NCBI GenBank assembly: GCA_964423405.1
Contig: CAYREY010000019.1
Span: forward strand, 1-64,000
Direction: 5' to 3'
Source: Bog-950 sp964423405
GTDB lineage: Bacteria > Bacteroidota > Bacteroidia > Chitinophagales > LD1
Length of the DNA: 64,000 bases
The first letter of the stretch is position 1; each line of letters starts with the position of its first letter. Shown piece by piece: positions 32,870 through 42,500 of the stretch. Below the pieces are notes generated by a model. It was not told the DNA's origin. It did no database searches and saw nothing but the letters and a program-made list of their open reading frames with translations. The translations under genes and the position numbers were made by a program.

Positions 32870-35184
32870 ACCTCATGTTTTTTTGTGCCAAGCAATGTTC
32901 GGATAACAGGTAATATTTTCAGCCCGTGCTGTTCATTAAAGTCCTGCATAACCAATTCTTTTTTGATAACGACCTTACTATTTCCCTTTGCTTTCTCACC
33001 CAGCTTTCTTCTCTCGGCAGATGTAAACTCAGAAAATGTACGACGTAGCACGGGTAGTAATTCTGTAAAATCACTATCATTTATAGATGTTATCCAGTTA
33101 TTTATCAAATTCCATAAACTCTCATCTAATAATAAAATAGTGCCCGATGACTTTAAAAAGCCTTCAAACCAAAACGCTGCATCGGCAGGGTTATTGGTAG
33201 CCGACATATAATAACTTAGTTGTTTTTCAACTGCATCGTAGTTCAAAGCTTTTCTATCGTGTAGCAGTCTGGTGCAGTAGCCTGCTATTAGCGGATTACA
33301 ATGATGCGATTCCTGAATTTTGTTTAGTGCCTGTTGCCAGAGTCCGGATATGTAATCATCTTTTGAAATATTGATGGCATAATCTGTTTTCATTAGCAGG
33401 TCTAATATTTGTTGTGCAGCATCTATATCTATATTAATACATGCCAGTGGTATACCAATACATATTCTTGCTACGATTGAATCTAGCATATCTTTCAACC
33501 GGCTTAAATCTGTATTGCGTACGTTACCGTAGCGAACTACTCCTGATAAGCCGGGTACAGACCGCATTAATTCTGTAATATCAGATGTGGTGGCCGAAAG
33601 AGTATCCAGCTGGGTTATCATGGCGTTTACCGAATCGGGTAAGTCGGTTGGTATGGATTGCTCCAATAAGTTTACCAATTGCGAGGCCGATAATGTTTCG
33701 GTTGCCAGATGTGAAAGATAGTTGGTTGCAGCTTCCTCTAATGTATTCCCCCAAATCCCCTTTTCAATAATACGGATCGAAAACTCAGGCTGCCATAATA
33801 ATTGCCATTGTTCTTTAAAAGTGCCTTTGCTACGGCTAATCGTAATAGTGCTCCAGTCTATGCCCAGTAATTTTAAGCGGTGTAGAAAAGTGCTTTTAGC
33901 AAGATCATTCTCTTCACGCAGGTCTAGCTTTAGTTCTTTAATAGCTGCAGTGGGTTGAAGTCTGAATTTTTTTTGATACTTTTCAATATCTGTCAGCAAT
34001 GGTACTTTGGGTACATTTTCTGGTACTGTCCCCATTTTATTACTTACAATCAATTCTTCGCGTATAACTTGCAATAGTACAGAATCGCCAAACCCAAGCA
34101 CGGTAGTGGTTGCTTCATTCAGTTCATTTAACCCGGCGCGGGTGTGGTTACGTAAAGCGGCCAACGCATTGGCAAGGCGTACCGCCTCAATTACATGAGC
34201 CACCGATGTATCCATGTTCTGTTTGCGTAGTAGGCCGGCAACTTTAGTCATCCAATGTGTGCCATCATCTTCCGGATATTGCCATAAATGATCATACCAT
34301 CCGGGGCTGTATATGCCAGCGCCGTAACCGCTGCGTTGTGTTAATCGGTCATATGTCCATGGTACCCAGGTTGTTTCAACCTTACATTTTTCAAGTCCTT
34401 TAAGTAATTCATTGTCTTCTTTCTGTTTCGGCATATTTGCAAGCGCCGGAACATGCCACGCTCCACAAACAACTACTATGCGCTGATACCCATCTTTCTC
34501 TGCAGCGCGTATCATTTTACGCATCCATGCTTCTCTTAATTGTTCATGCTTGTCATTGCGCTGTTCCATCGCTTCGCGTAAAGCAGTTACAGATTCATTT
34601 ACAGCATCAAATATGCCTGCTTTATCGCGGCGGCTTTCAACGTTCAATTCCCACCATTCTTCGCCATCTTTTACGCCACTTATTTCGGCCAGGTAATCAA
34701 ATGGGTTGGCATACAAATAGGGTAATTCCGTATCTTCCTCAACCGCGGTGTTTGTTTGTAATGTTGGTTGTGTGCTATTTGTACTTAATCCGGTATTAGT
34801 TGATGTATCAGGCTGGTCTTTTTTTATTTCTGTTTCATCGGCGCTCTTGGTTGGCTGCGTGGCGTCAAAAGCAAAGCTATAGGCCATAGGCAGGTCGAAA
34901 AAGCGAGTAGGGATATTGTTGTAAACGCCATAATGTAATGCTTGCCATTCGGGCGAAAAATGGGCGAATGGATAAAATACAGCTGTTTTGGGTTCTTCGG
35001 GTTTATACACCAGCAGTGCCACCGGTGGCTGCATTTGATGATGGATTACCCACTGTAATAATGGTTCTGCCTCGGGCGGGCCTTCCACCAATATCATATC
35101 GGGTTGCAACTCTTTTAAATAAGCTGCTACATTTTTAGCCGAACCGGGCCCGTGATGTCTTATCCCTAATAGGTGAACTGCCAT
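32866..35184 (-). CDS. DUF5682 family protein with TraB/TIKI/ChaN-like motifs
   Basis: A 772-residue cytoplasmic protein, the largest of the operon. Residues about 1-260 form an alpha/beta domain starting HLLGIRHHGPGSAKNV, then VEGPPEAEPLL (34-44), and later REAWMRKMI (217-225) and VVVCGAWHVPAL (237-248). The two GxxH motifs (GIRH 7-10, GAWH 241-244) with a Glu-containing strand between resemble the TraB/TIKI/EreA-ChaN superfamily, some members of which are metal-dependent peptidases or esterases. A Ser/Thr-rich linker lies at 112-152. The C-terminal 450 residues are helical. The start shares one base with the MoxR stop (TAATG). Catalytic activity is inference. Confidence 0.88.
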   Translation of the reverse strand: MAVHLLGIRHHGPGSAKNVAAYLKELQPDMILVEGPPEAEPLLQWVIHHQMQPPVALLVYKPEEPKTAVFYPFAHFSPEWQALHYGVYNNIPTRFFDLPMAYSFAFDATQPTKSADETEIKKDQPDTSTNTGLSTNSTQPTLQTNTAVEEDTELPYLYANPFDYLAEISGVKDGEEWWELNVESRRDKAGIFDAVNESVTALREAMEQRNDKHEQLREAWMRKMIRAAEKDGYQRIVVVCGAWHVPALANMPKQKEDNELLKGLEKCKVETTWVPWTYDRLTQRSGYGAGIYSPGWYDHLWQYPEDDGTHWMTKVAGLLRKQNMDTSVAHVIEAVRLANALAALRNHTRAGLNELNEATTTVLGFGDSVLLQVIREELIVSNKMGTVPENVPKVPLLTDIEKYQKKFRLQPTAAIKELKLDLREENDLAKSTFLHRLKLLGIDWSTITISRSKGTFKEQWQLLWQPEFSIRIIEKGIWGNTLEEAATNYLSHLATETLSASQLVNLLEQSIPTDLPDSVNAMITQLDTLSATTSDITELMRSVPGLSGVVRYGNVRNTDLSRLKDMLDSIVARICIGIPLACINIDIDAAQQILDLLMKTDYAINISKDDYISGLWQQALNKIQESHHCNPLIAGYCTRLLHDRKALNYDAVEKQLSYYMSATNNPADAAFWFEGFLKSSGTILLLDESLWNLINNWITSINDSDFTELLPVLRRTFSEFTSAERRKLGEKAKGNSKVVIKKELVMQDFNEQHGLKILPVIRTLLGTKKHEV

Positions 35185-36263
35185 TATACCAATTCTCTGC
35201 TGGCCCTGTAAATATCTTTCCAGTTATCGCGGTTTTTAACCACAGTCTCCAGGTATTCCTGCCATATAATTTTGTCTTGCACAGGGTCTTTTACAACTGC
35301 GCCCATAATACCTGCTGCCAGGTCAGCAGCTTTTAGGTTGCCATCACCAAAATAGCCCGCCATTGCAAGGCCGCTGTTCATTACCGAAATGGCTTCGGCC
35401 GTGCTTAATGTACCACTGGGCACCTTTAGTTTGGTTTTACCATCAAGTGTAACTCCCGCCCGCAGTTCGCGGAATATGGTTACTATACGGCGTATCTCTT
35501 CCAGTGCCGGCTTTTCTGCCGGCAGTTCCATTATTTTTTCATAACTCTCTACCCGGCGCCTTACAATGTCCATTTCCTCTTCAACTGTTTCGGGCAATGG
35601 TAATATCACGGTATTGAATCTTCGCTTTAAAGCGCTTGATAATTCATTTACTCCCTTATCACGATTATTAGCAGTAGCAATAATGTTAAAACCCTTAATA
35701 GCCTGTATTTCTATGTTCAGTTCGGGTACCGGCAACGATTTTTCAGATAATACAGTTATTAAAGCATCCTGTACATCGGAACTGATACGGGTTAACTCTT
35801 CTATCCGCGCAATTTTACCTTCAGTCATAGCACGCATAATAGGCGTACGCACCATTGCAGATTCGCTTGGGCCTTCGGCCAGCAGTTTGGCATAGTTCCA
35901 TCCATAGCGTATAGACTCCTCGCCAGTGCCCGATGTACCTTGAACTATTAATGACGAATTGCCTGATACGGCCGCTGCCAAATGTTCCGATACCCATGAT
36001 TTTGCGGTGCCGGGTAACCCATACAAAAGCAGTGCCCGGTCTGTAGTAAGCGTTGATACCGCTATTTCTATCAGGCGTTTATTACCAATATATTTGGGGC
36101 TAATTTCAAACCCGTTCTTCAATTTGCCACCGCACAAATAAGTAACAACTGATAAAGGAGATAGCTGCCAGTTAGCAGGTATTTTACCTGTTTCATTTTT
36201 TTTAAGGTTATCCAGTTCCTCGGCAAATTGCTGCTCGGCGTGTTGGCGTAATATGGTGCTCAT
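35184..36263 (-). CDS. MoxR-type AAA+ ATPase (YehL-like)
   Basis: A 359-residue AAA+ motor. Walker A is GLPGTAKS at 82-89. The Walker B position reads KIARIEELTRI around 150-159, with Glu-Glu where most MoxR proteins have Asp-Glu. Sensor 1 is ATANNRD (196-202) and the arginine finger lies in LKRRF (212-216). An N-terminal helical extension of about 60 residues precedes the core, and a helical lid follows. MoxR ATPases work with vWA proteins as chaperone-like remodelers that mature or regulate enzyme complexes. It is 4 bp downstream of the DUF5691 gene and overlaps DUF5682 by one base, placing the ATPase at the centre of the operon. Confidence 0.92.
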   Translation of the reverse strand: MSTILRQHAEQQFAEELDNLKKNETGKIPANWQLSPLSVVTYLCGGKLKNGFEISPKYIGNKRLIEIAVSTLTTDRALLLYGLPGTAKSWVSEHLAAAVSGNSSLIVQGTSGTGEESIRYGWNYAKLLAEGPSESAMVRTPIMRAMTEGKIARIEELTRISSDVQDALITVLSEKSLPVPELNIEIQAIKGFNIIATANNRDKGVNELSSALKRRFNTVILPLPETVEEEMDIVRRRVESYEKIMELPAEKPALEEIRRIVTIFRELRAGVTLDGKTKLKVPSGTLSTAEAISVMNSGLAMAGYFGDGNLKAADLAAGIMGAVVKDPVQDKIIWQEYLETVVKNRDNWKDIYRASRELV

Positions 36264-36267
36264 AATA

Positions 36268-37746
36268 TTAAAATGCTTGTGTTTTAATGGATTCTTTAAT
36301 GGTTATTAGTTTTTCAATTTCAACAGAAAGATTTTCCCAACTTTTTTTTCGCCAATCGTCACTAACCTGTATGTGACTTAATTTAGCTATAAGGGTTGCA
36401 GGCAGGTAAACAGAAATGCTTTCGTAAAACACTTTATTGAACCTGTGCGGATTTTGCGCTGTTTCTGTGATAATTGTTTGGGCAAGCGATACCTCCCATT
36501 CAACTATATTATCAGTACGCAACGCATTAATTACCTCTTCAAGGTATTGCCGGGTGAATTTTTCGGCAAATAACTGTCGTTCATTAGCTGGTAAGATATT
36601 TAGTAACCTTACATCGCTATCCTCAAATTGGGTTAGTATTTCTTTTGCCCATACTGTATCAGGAAACTTTATTACACTATTACAAAACGCTCTTTTAAAT
36701 TTTTTTAGTTCATCGCGTTTGGCAAAAAGCTTTACAACTTCCGGCAGTTCCAAAACAAAGTGTTCTGTCCAGAACTGCGGCGCCACTTCAGCAATTAACT
36801 GTGCCAGTATATGGTCATCATCCGTTATATTTTTATCACTGCTTAACTTATCAATGCCTGTTGTAAAAATCTCTTCATTATCAAAATTCAGCCGGATCTC
36901 TATACTGGTTTTATTAATCAGCCCCAATAATTTACTGTTTTTTATCAGTATAGATTTACGCAGAACAGCTCTGTAGCTGTTAATGATAGAGGAGTTGGGT
37001 ATCGATTTCAACAACGCCAGCGCATTGTCTTTAACCACTTTACTTTTATCGCTTAAAATCGATACCAAAAAAGATTCATCTGATACCGATAGGTTTATGG
37101 CAAGTGTGGCAAGAAGTTCCGCCCGCCCCGCAGCATTTTCTTCTTTCCATATCGATTGGATTTTTTCCAGTGCAGAAACAGGAGATTCAACACGCATTTT
37201 TTTAAGATACCCTATCCGTTGGTTTAAAGTTGCAGTATCCCATTCTGGCAACTCATTCTCTACCTGCACAAATTGCCATTGGGGTTTATATTTAGATAGC
37301 CATATTCCTCGCTGGCCAATAACAGGCACAAGTAAGTCTCTGCTCCAATTTTTAGTGGCTTGCCCCCAATCCAGAAATGAGGGAAGTATATCGGGCTGTA
37401 CTATTTGTTTGCGGCTGCTACATTGTATGCACCAAAACCATATAAGTGTATTGTACTTGTCGGCTAATAGTTCTTTAAGTATGGATTGTGCTTTAGCGCT
37501 ACAATACTCCAACTGTTCAGCTATACACTCATCATATTCCACATTTATTTTTACTGGTTGTGCCCCTGCTCTGTAAAAGTTTAAGGCCAGTGCGGCAGTT
37601 TTAATAAATCTGGTTTCTGTATCCTCATTATATAGCTGTATGGTTTCAAAATCGGCATGTAATGCCGAGGGTAGCTCATCTATTTCAAGCTGTTTTTTGC
37701 CGGTGCCAAGAAGAGCCGTGTTGATGATGCTATCTTTGAATTCCAT
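36268..37746 (-). CDS. DUF5691 family protein
   Basis: A 492-residue cytoplasmic protein beginning MEFKDSIINTALLGTGK, with a helical, HEAT/ARM-like body (SDESFLVSILSDKSKVVKDNALALLKSIPNSSI is one such repeat around residues 220-250). Its family is known mainly from co-occurrence with DUF5682, MoxR and SWIM proteins. No catalytic motif can be seen, and a scaffold role in assembling the other four proteins is inference. It starts inside the 3' end of the SWIM gene (17-base overlap), a strong sign of coupled translation. Tryptophan-rich blocks near residues 100-160 (WFWCIQCSSRK and neighbours) may form a conserved surface. Confidence 0.85.
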   Translation of the reverse strand: MEFKDSIINTALLGTGKKQLEIDELPSALHADFETIQLYNEDTETRFIKTAALALNFYRAGAQPVKINVEYDECIAEQLEYCSAKAQSILKELLADKYNTLIWFWCIQCSSRKQIVQPDILPSFLDWGQATKNWSRDLLVPVIGQRGIWLSKYKPQWQFVQVENELPEWDTATLNQRIGYLKKMRVESPVSALEKIQSIWKEENAAGRAELLATLAINLSVSDESFLVSILSDKSKVVKDNALALLKSIPNSSIINSYRAVLRKSILIKNSKLLGLINKTSIEIRLNFDNEEIFTTGIDKLSSDKNITDDDHILAQLIAEVAPQFWTEHFVLELPEVVKLFAKRDELKKFKRAFCNSVIKFPDTVWAKEILTQFEDSDVRLLNILPANERQLFAEKFTRQYLEEVINALRTDNIVEWEVSLAQTIITETAQNPHRFNKVFYESISVYLPATLIAKLSHIQVSDDWRKKSWENLSVEIEKLITIKESIKTQAF

Positions 37747-39049
37747 TACTTGCTATTGAATAAAACTTATTATTTGTCCATAAGGCTAAAGGCTCTACTT
37801 CAGCATTGTTTATTAATGCACTTATTGTAAAGCTGGTTCCACCTGTAATAGCCAGTATATTTAAGGCCATATCGTCGCTACTATTTACAGGCATTGCAAA
37901 ACCTCTATTATCTACCAAACACCATTCATCTGTTTTAATAAATCTTACATCATTTATTATAGTCGGCACTTTATCGTAAAATGGATTATTGCTGATAACA
38001 TTACTATAGTTTTCGAGAGCAGCAGTAAAGGAGGGTAACCCCGGGGCAGTTAGGTTGCCCAAAACGTTGTTGTGTTGTTTAATCAATGCCCGGTAAGGCA
38101 AAGCTCCTTTATAAAAAACAAGTACAGCGTCGATGGTTGTTCCGGGTATAAGATTAATTTCAGGTATCTGGTTTGCAGCAATAAATTGCAAAAACAAAGC
38201 ATACTTACCTGTATTTGTTCCGTAAAGCCAGTTGCGTTCTATTGTTAATTGATCTTGTTCTGTGTATGTACGGCATAGCACTATCCATTTATCTGGCGTA
38301 CCCGGTTGCGTAAATAGTTCTTCTTTGGTCTGAGTAAAACCTATCAACGTTTTTACTTCGGCAACAAGCTCTTCCGGTAATTCGTCTATATGCTTATAGC
38401 TTTCGCTTAACATATATATTTTAAGTAGCTGATGCAATAACTGGTATTTCCAGGTTTCATTATAATAATTGATCGCCCCAAGATTTTTTACAAGGCCTGC
38501 TAATCCCGGTGCCTGTGCATCGATCATTCTTTTCGCAGAAGACTGCCAAAATCCATAGGCATTTTCAGGTATAGTTATCAGCCCATTTCTTACAAGGTCT
38601 TTTATCCAAAACTGAATATCGTCTATGCCATCGTTTATCTTTTTATTTCGCGCTTCTGTGCGTTTTGCCTGCAACTCAGCATCAACAGGTTTTTCTTTCT
38701 GATCATTTTTTTTGTCAGCTTTTTCTGTGCGTTTCTTCAGCCAATCTTCTACCCAGTCAGGTTCTGTCTGGGTACAGAAAGCAGTAGGTTGCCTTACATA
38801 TAAAAACAATAAACCCAAGCCATGTTTACAGGGAAACTTGCGGCTAGGGCAAGTACATTTAAAAGCCAGGCTAAGCAAATCAACCTGGGCCTGATATGGC
38901 AATGAACCGCTACCCTGGCAATTACCCCACAGCGCCCTGGGGCTTATACCGGTTAAATGCCACTTGCCTGCAACACCCAGATCTTTGCCCGATTTAAGGG
39001 AAGATGCATCAGGTGCAAGTGCAGTAACCTGTTCCTCGGTAAAAGTCAT
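37730..39049 (-). CDS. SWIM zinc finger protein
   Basis: First gene of the MoxR/vWA operon. The start MTFTEEQVTALAPDASSLK is preferred (439 residues) because this sequence is the usual opening of the family; an upstream ATG at 39082 would add 11 residues. The SWIM motif FKCTCPSRKFPCKHG at residues about 63-77 has the C-x-C-x6-C-x-H ligand set (C65, C67, C74, H76). SWIM domains bind zinc and contact DNA or proteins. After a charged linker (WLKKRTEKADKKNDQKE) the rest is alpha/beta with no named domain. It resembles YehQ-type proteins that accompany YehL ATPases. It overlaps the DUF5691 start by 17 bases. Confidence 0.88.
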   Translation of the reverse strand: MTFTEEQVTALAPDASSLKSGKDLGVAGKWHLTGISPRALWGNCQGSGSLPYQAQVDLLSLAFKCTCPSRKFPCKHGLGLLFLYVRQPTAFCTQTEPDWVEDWLKKRTEKADKKNDQKEKPVDAELQAKRTEARNKKINDGIDDIQFWIKDLVRNGLITIPENAYGFWQSSAKRMIDAQAPGLAGLVKNLGAINYYNETWKYQLLHQLLKIYMLSESYKHIDELPEELVAEVKTLIGFTQTKEELFTQPGTPDKWIVLCRTYTEQDQLTIERNWLYGTNTGKYALFLQFIAANQIPEINLIPGTTIDAVLVFYKGALPYRALIKQHNNVLGNLTAPGLPSFTAALENYSNVISNNPFYDKVPTIINDVRFIKTDEWCLVDNRGFAMPVNSSDDMALNILAITGGTSFTISALINNAEVEPLALWTNNKFYSIASNGIQR

Positions 39050-39241
39050 ATCTAAATATACCAGCAAAGGAGAGGATGCCAAATGTTATTACAAAATAAA
39101 TATACACATCTACTAAATAGAGTAGTAATTCTGATTGCCGGGCAGTATGATGGAATATGTATCGCTCAGTATAGGTTTCTGTAAAACTCCGTTGTAATTT
39201 GTTTGTCCCATTTTTTAATTATTTTAAAATTATTGATGAGA

Positions 39242-39249
39242 CAAAAGTA
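39242..39249 (-). promoter_or_regulatory. Candidate -7 box (TACTTTTG) of the MoxR/vWA operon
   Basis: Exact TAnnTTTG match on the minus strand about 190 bp before the SWIM start; the -33 TTG is missing at standard spacing, so this is tentative. It would give a long leader. Confidence 0.35.
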
Positions 39250-39540
39250 TAGTGTTAAGGATTTGTGAATTTTGTTCAAAAGTCTTTTCTGCTTTGTTTA
39301 TAGGGTCGGTCGGTTTTACTTACAGCCAACACTCAAATCTGAAGAAATAATTTAAGTCATGTAAACAAGTATCTGATAGCCAATAAAAATGTATGGTAAA
39401 TATCTGAGTGGTGGTAAAAATCACTTTTTGGAGAGAATTAACTGCCTGAATATCACTCCTAAAGTTCGATAAGTAGACCCGTAAGACTACGAGTTATCCT
39501 ACGGAGAAGAGTAAAATGCTGTAGTATATAAAAAAATAAA

Positions 39541-39570
39541 CCCCACACCAGGCTTGGCCTTAGTGTGGGG
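39541..39570 (-). terminator. Rho-independent terminator of the adhesin-like gene
   Basis: CCCCACAC and GTGTGGGG pair around a 14-base loop; on the minus strand the hairpin is followed by TTTATTTTTTTATA. It insulates the MoxR/vWA operon from upstream transcription. Confidence 0.85.
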
Positions 39571-39597
39571 GAACTAAAATCCACGATAATGAAAGTG

Positions 39598-42500
39598 CTA
39601 TTTCAGTTTAACTAATTTGCTTGTTGCAATACCTGTTGCAGTATTGAATTGCAAATTCATGATACCGGCAGGCAGGCTGGCTATATCCAGCACTTGTTTG
39701 CCGCCAACATATTGTTCCATCAGTACCTTGCCTTCCATATTGCTAATAGTTAGCTTGCCAAGGTCTATAGTTGGCATTTCAACTACCAATATATCCTCAA
39801 CAGGGTTAGGATAAACTTTAATGGCTGCTTGATGAATAGCTTTGATACCTACTCCGGTTACGGTTACAATGCCCGATACTGCTTCGCAACCATTGTTATC
39901 GCTTACCCATACGGTGTAGTTTCCGTTTTGGGTAGCTGTGTGGCTTTGGCCTGTAGCGTTATTTATGTTGCTGCCTTCCAGCATCCACTGGTAGCTGTCG
40001 AAGGTCTGTGTACTCAGTACATTGCCATTTACCGTTATTACAGGCACAGGAAGTGCGTTAACCGTTAGCGTAAGTGTAACCACACTGTCGCAACCTCCAG
40101 TGCCACTAAGCGTGTCCGTATAAACACCTGCAGCTGTTAAAGCTTGCCCGTTGAAATCGTAACCCTCGCCCTGGCATATAGCTGCATTCAGGCTTGTGCT
40201 GAGTTGGTTAACTACACTCAGGTTAAGTGTAACTAAGCTGTCGCAGCCTGCCTGTGTTTGCAGTGTATCGAAGTACTGTCCTGCCTGTGTTAACTGCACC
40301 CCGTTAAATTCGTAGTTCTGATTGGTACATATAGCCGCATTGATGGTGGCGGTAGCTAAGGGCAATACGCTGAAGTTAAGCGTAACTATGCTGTCGCAGC
40401 CCGCTGCATTCTGCAATGTATCGTAGTAGGTGCCGCTTGCAGTTAGTGCCTGGTTGCCAAAGCTGAAGCTTTCTCCGCTGCAAACTGTTTGGCTAAAGCT
40501 GCTTGCGGTTGGCTGATTTACGGTTACAGTTGCGGTAGCGGTAGCGGTACAGTTGGCGCCTATGCTTACGGTTACGGTGTAGGTGGTATTGGCAGCAGGG
40601 CTTACGGTTATGGCTGTATTGCTGCCCAGACTGTTGCCCCAGGTATAAGTGTTGCCGCCGTTGGCAGTAAGGGTAGTGCTTTGGCCATTACATATAGTAG
40701 TATTGCCGGTTATTACTGCAGTAGGTGCGTTTTGTACGCTTAGGGTTTGGCTGGCAGTAGCCGTACAGTTACCTGTGCCCGTTACCGTTACGGTGTAGGT
40801 AGTGTTGGTAGTAGGGCTAACCGTTATACTTGCGGTAGTCCCTAAGCTGTTGCTCCATGCGTAGCCGATGCCGCCGCTTGCGGTAAGTGTAGCCTGTAGG
40901 CCGCTGCATATAGTTGTAGGGCCATTAACGCTTGCTGTTACACTGTTTACGGTTACCGTGCCGGCAGCAGTAGCAGAGCAGTTATTGGCGTTGGTAACGG
41001 TAACGGTGTAGGTGGTAGTAGCACCCGGTGTAACAGCAATGCTTGCACTTGCACCAAGGCTGTTGCTCCAGGTATAGTTGCCGCCGCCGCTTGCCGTTAG
41101 TTGTGCGCTTTCGCCATTGCATATACTTACCGTAACCGGTGCTATAGCCGCTGTGGGCAGGGCGTTTACTGTTACTGCTGCGCTTGCGGTAGCCGTACAG
41201 TTGTTTTGCGTTACGGTAACGGTGTAGGTAGTATTAACAGCAGGTGTGAAAGTAGCCTGTGCATTGCCGCCACCGCTGTTGCTCCATGCGTATGTGCCGC
41301 CGCCGCCTGCCGTAAGGGTGGCTGCTGCACCGCTGCATACCGAAAGTGTGGCAGGGCTTATACTTGCTACAGGTACAGGCGTTACGGCAACTATTATAGC
41401 TGTACGCGGCGAAGAACAAGTGCTGTTGCCTGCTTGTACGTAATATGTTTTGTTAGCTACTAAAGCTGGTGTGTTAAACGAAGTGCCGCTGCCTAGTGCG
41501 GTGCCGCCCGTAGGTTGATCGAACCAATACAATGTACCTGAACCACTTGCCGTAAGCGTAGTGGAGCTACCGCTGCATATGTTTAACCATGGTGCAGCAG
41601 TGGTGTTAGTAGGTGCTGGCAGGTTAACTGTGTTTACGGTAAGTATATTAGAAGTGAATGGGCAAGTAGTTACAGAGTCGCTGGCGCTTATTACAGTTGT
41701 GTTGTATTGGCCAAAAGGTAATTCCGCATCGAAGGCGAAATTATAAATGCAGCCAGCACCAGTTTTGAAACTTACATAACGCATACCACTTACTGCCGCA
41801 CAGGTAGTAAGGTTGGTAGTAAGGCGGAAGTTTAGCGGAGCTGTACTGTCTACAATGTTAGGTGTAGTATAGTTGGGTGTATAGTTCATTGAGTATGTTA
41901 TAGGGAAAGTAACTCCTGTTAATGCTACTCGTGCCTCGCAATACATTCCGGCAGATAGGTATGTTTTGCTAACGTTTACACTTACGCCAGGGCAGTTATT
42001 GGTAGGATTGGTAAAGGTAGCCTGGTAGTCGCCGCATTGCGTTGCAGGTATGGCAAAAGAGCCTGTAGTGTTGCTTGAAGAAATAATGGTAGTATCCTTT
42101 CGTAATACATAGCTGCTGTATAAGTTGCTTGCGCGTATAGTATCGTTTACCAGTTGTATTACACCTGTAGGCACAAACTTGGTGGTAACTGTAATAGCAG
42201 TACGCGCCGATGCACATGTGCCTGTACCGGCCTGTACATAAAATGTTGTGGTATCATTAATAACCGGGGTAACAAACGGGCTGCCTGTGCCAAGCAGGTT
42301 GCCACCGGTAGGGGCATCGTACCAGTACAAGGTATTGCCTGCACTTAAAGCGGCAAGCGATGTGGTGCTGCCCTCGCATACCGAAAGTGCCGGGGGCGCA
42401 GTATTGTTGCTGGGTGCCTGCGGGCCAGATTGCGAAACGTTAACAGTTACTATTAGCTCGTTAGAAAAACAGCCATTCAACGAAGAGTAAACTGCATACT

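Larger units (their letters stand above)
39050..39597. other. Intergenic region upstream of the MoxR/vWA operon
   Basis: About 550 bp of AT-rich sequence between the operon and the adhesin-like gene, both read on the minus strand. It holds the adhesin terminator at its right end and a possible operon promoter near 39242. I see no RNA gene, no ORF and no attachment-site repeat of the tRNA genes on the other side of the operon. Confidence 0.5.

Noticed and set aside
31307..39597. tRNA-associated genomic island carrying the MoxR/vWA operon
   Set aside because: No integrase and no repeat of a tRNA 3' end was seen on the far side; the position next to tRNA genes alone is weak evidence.
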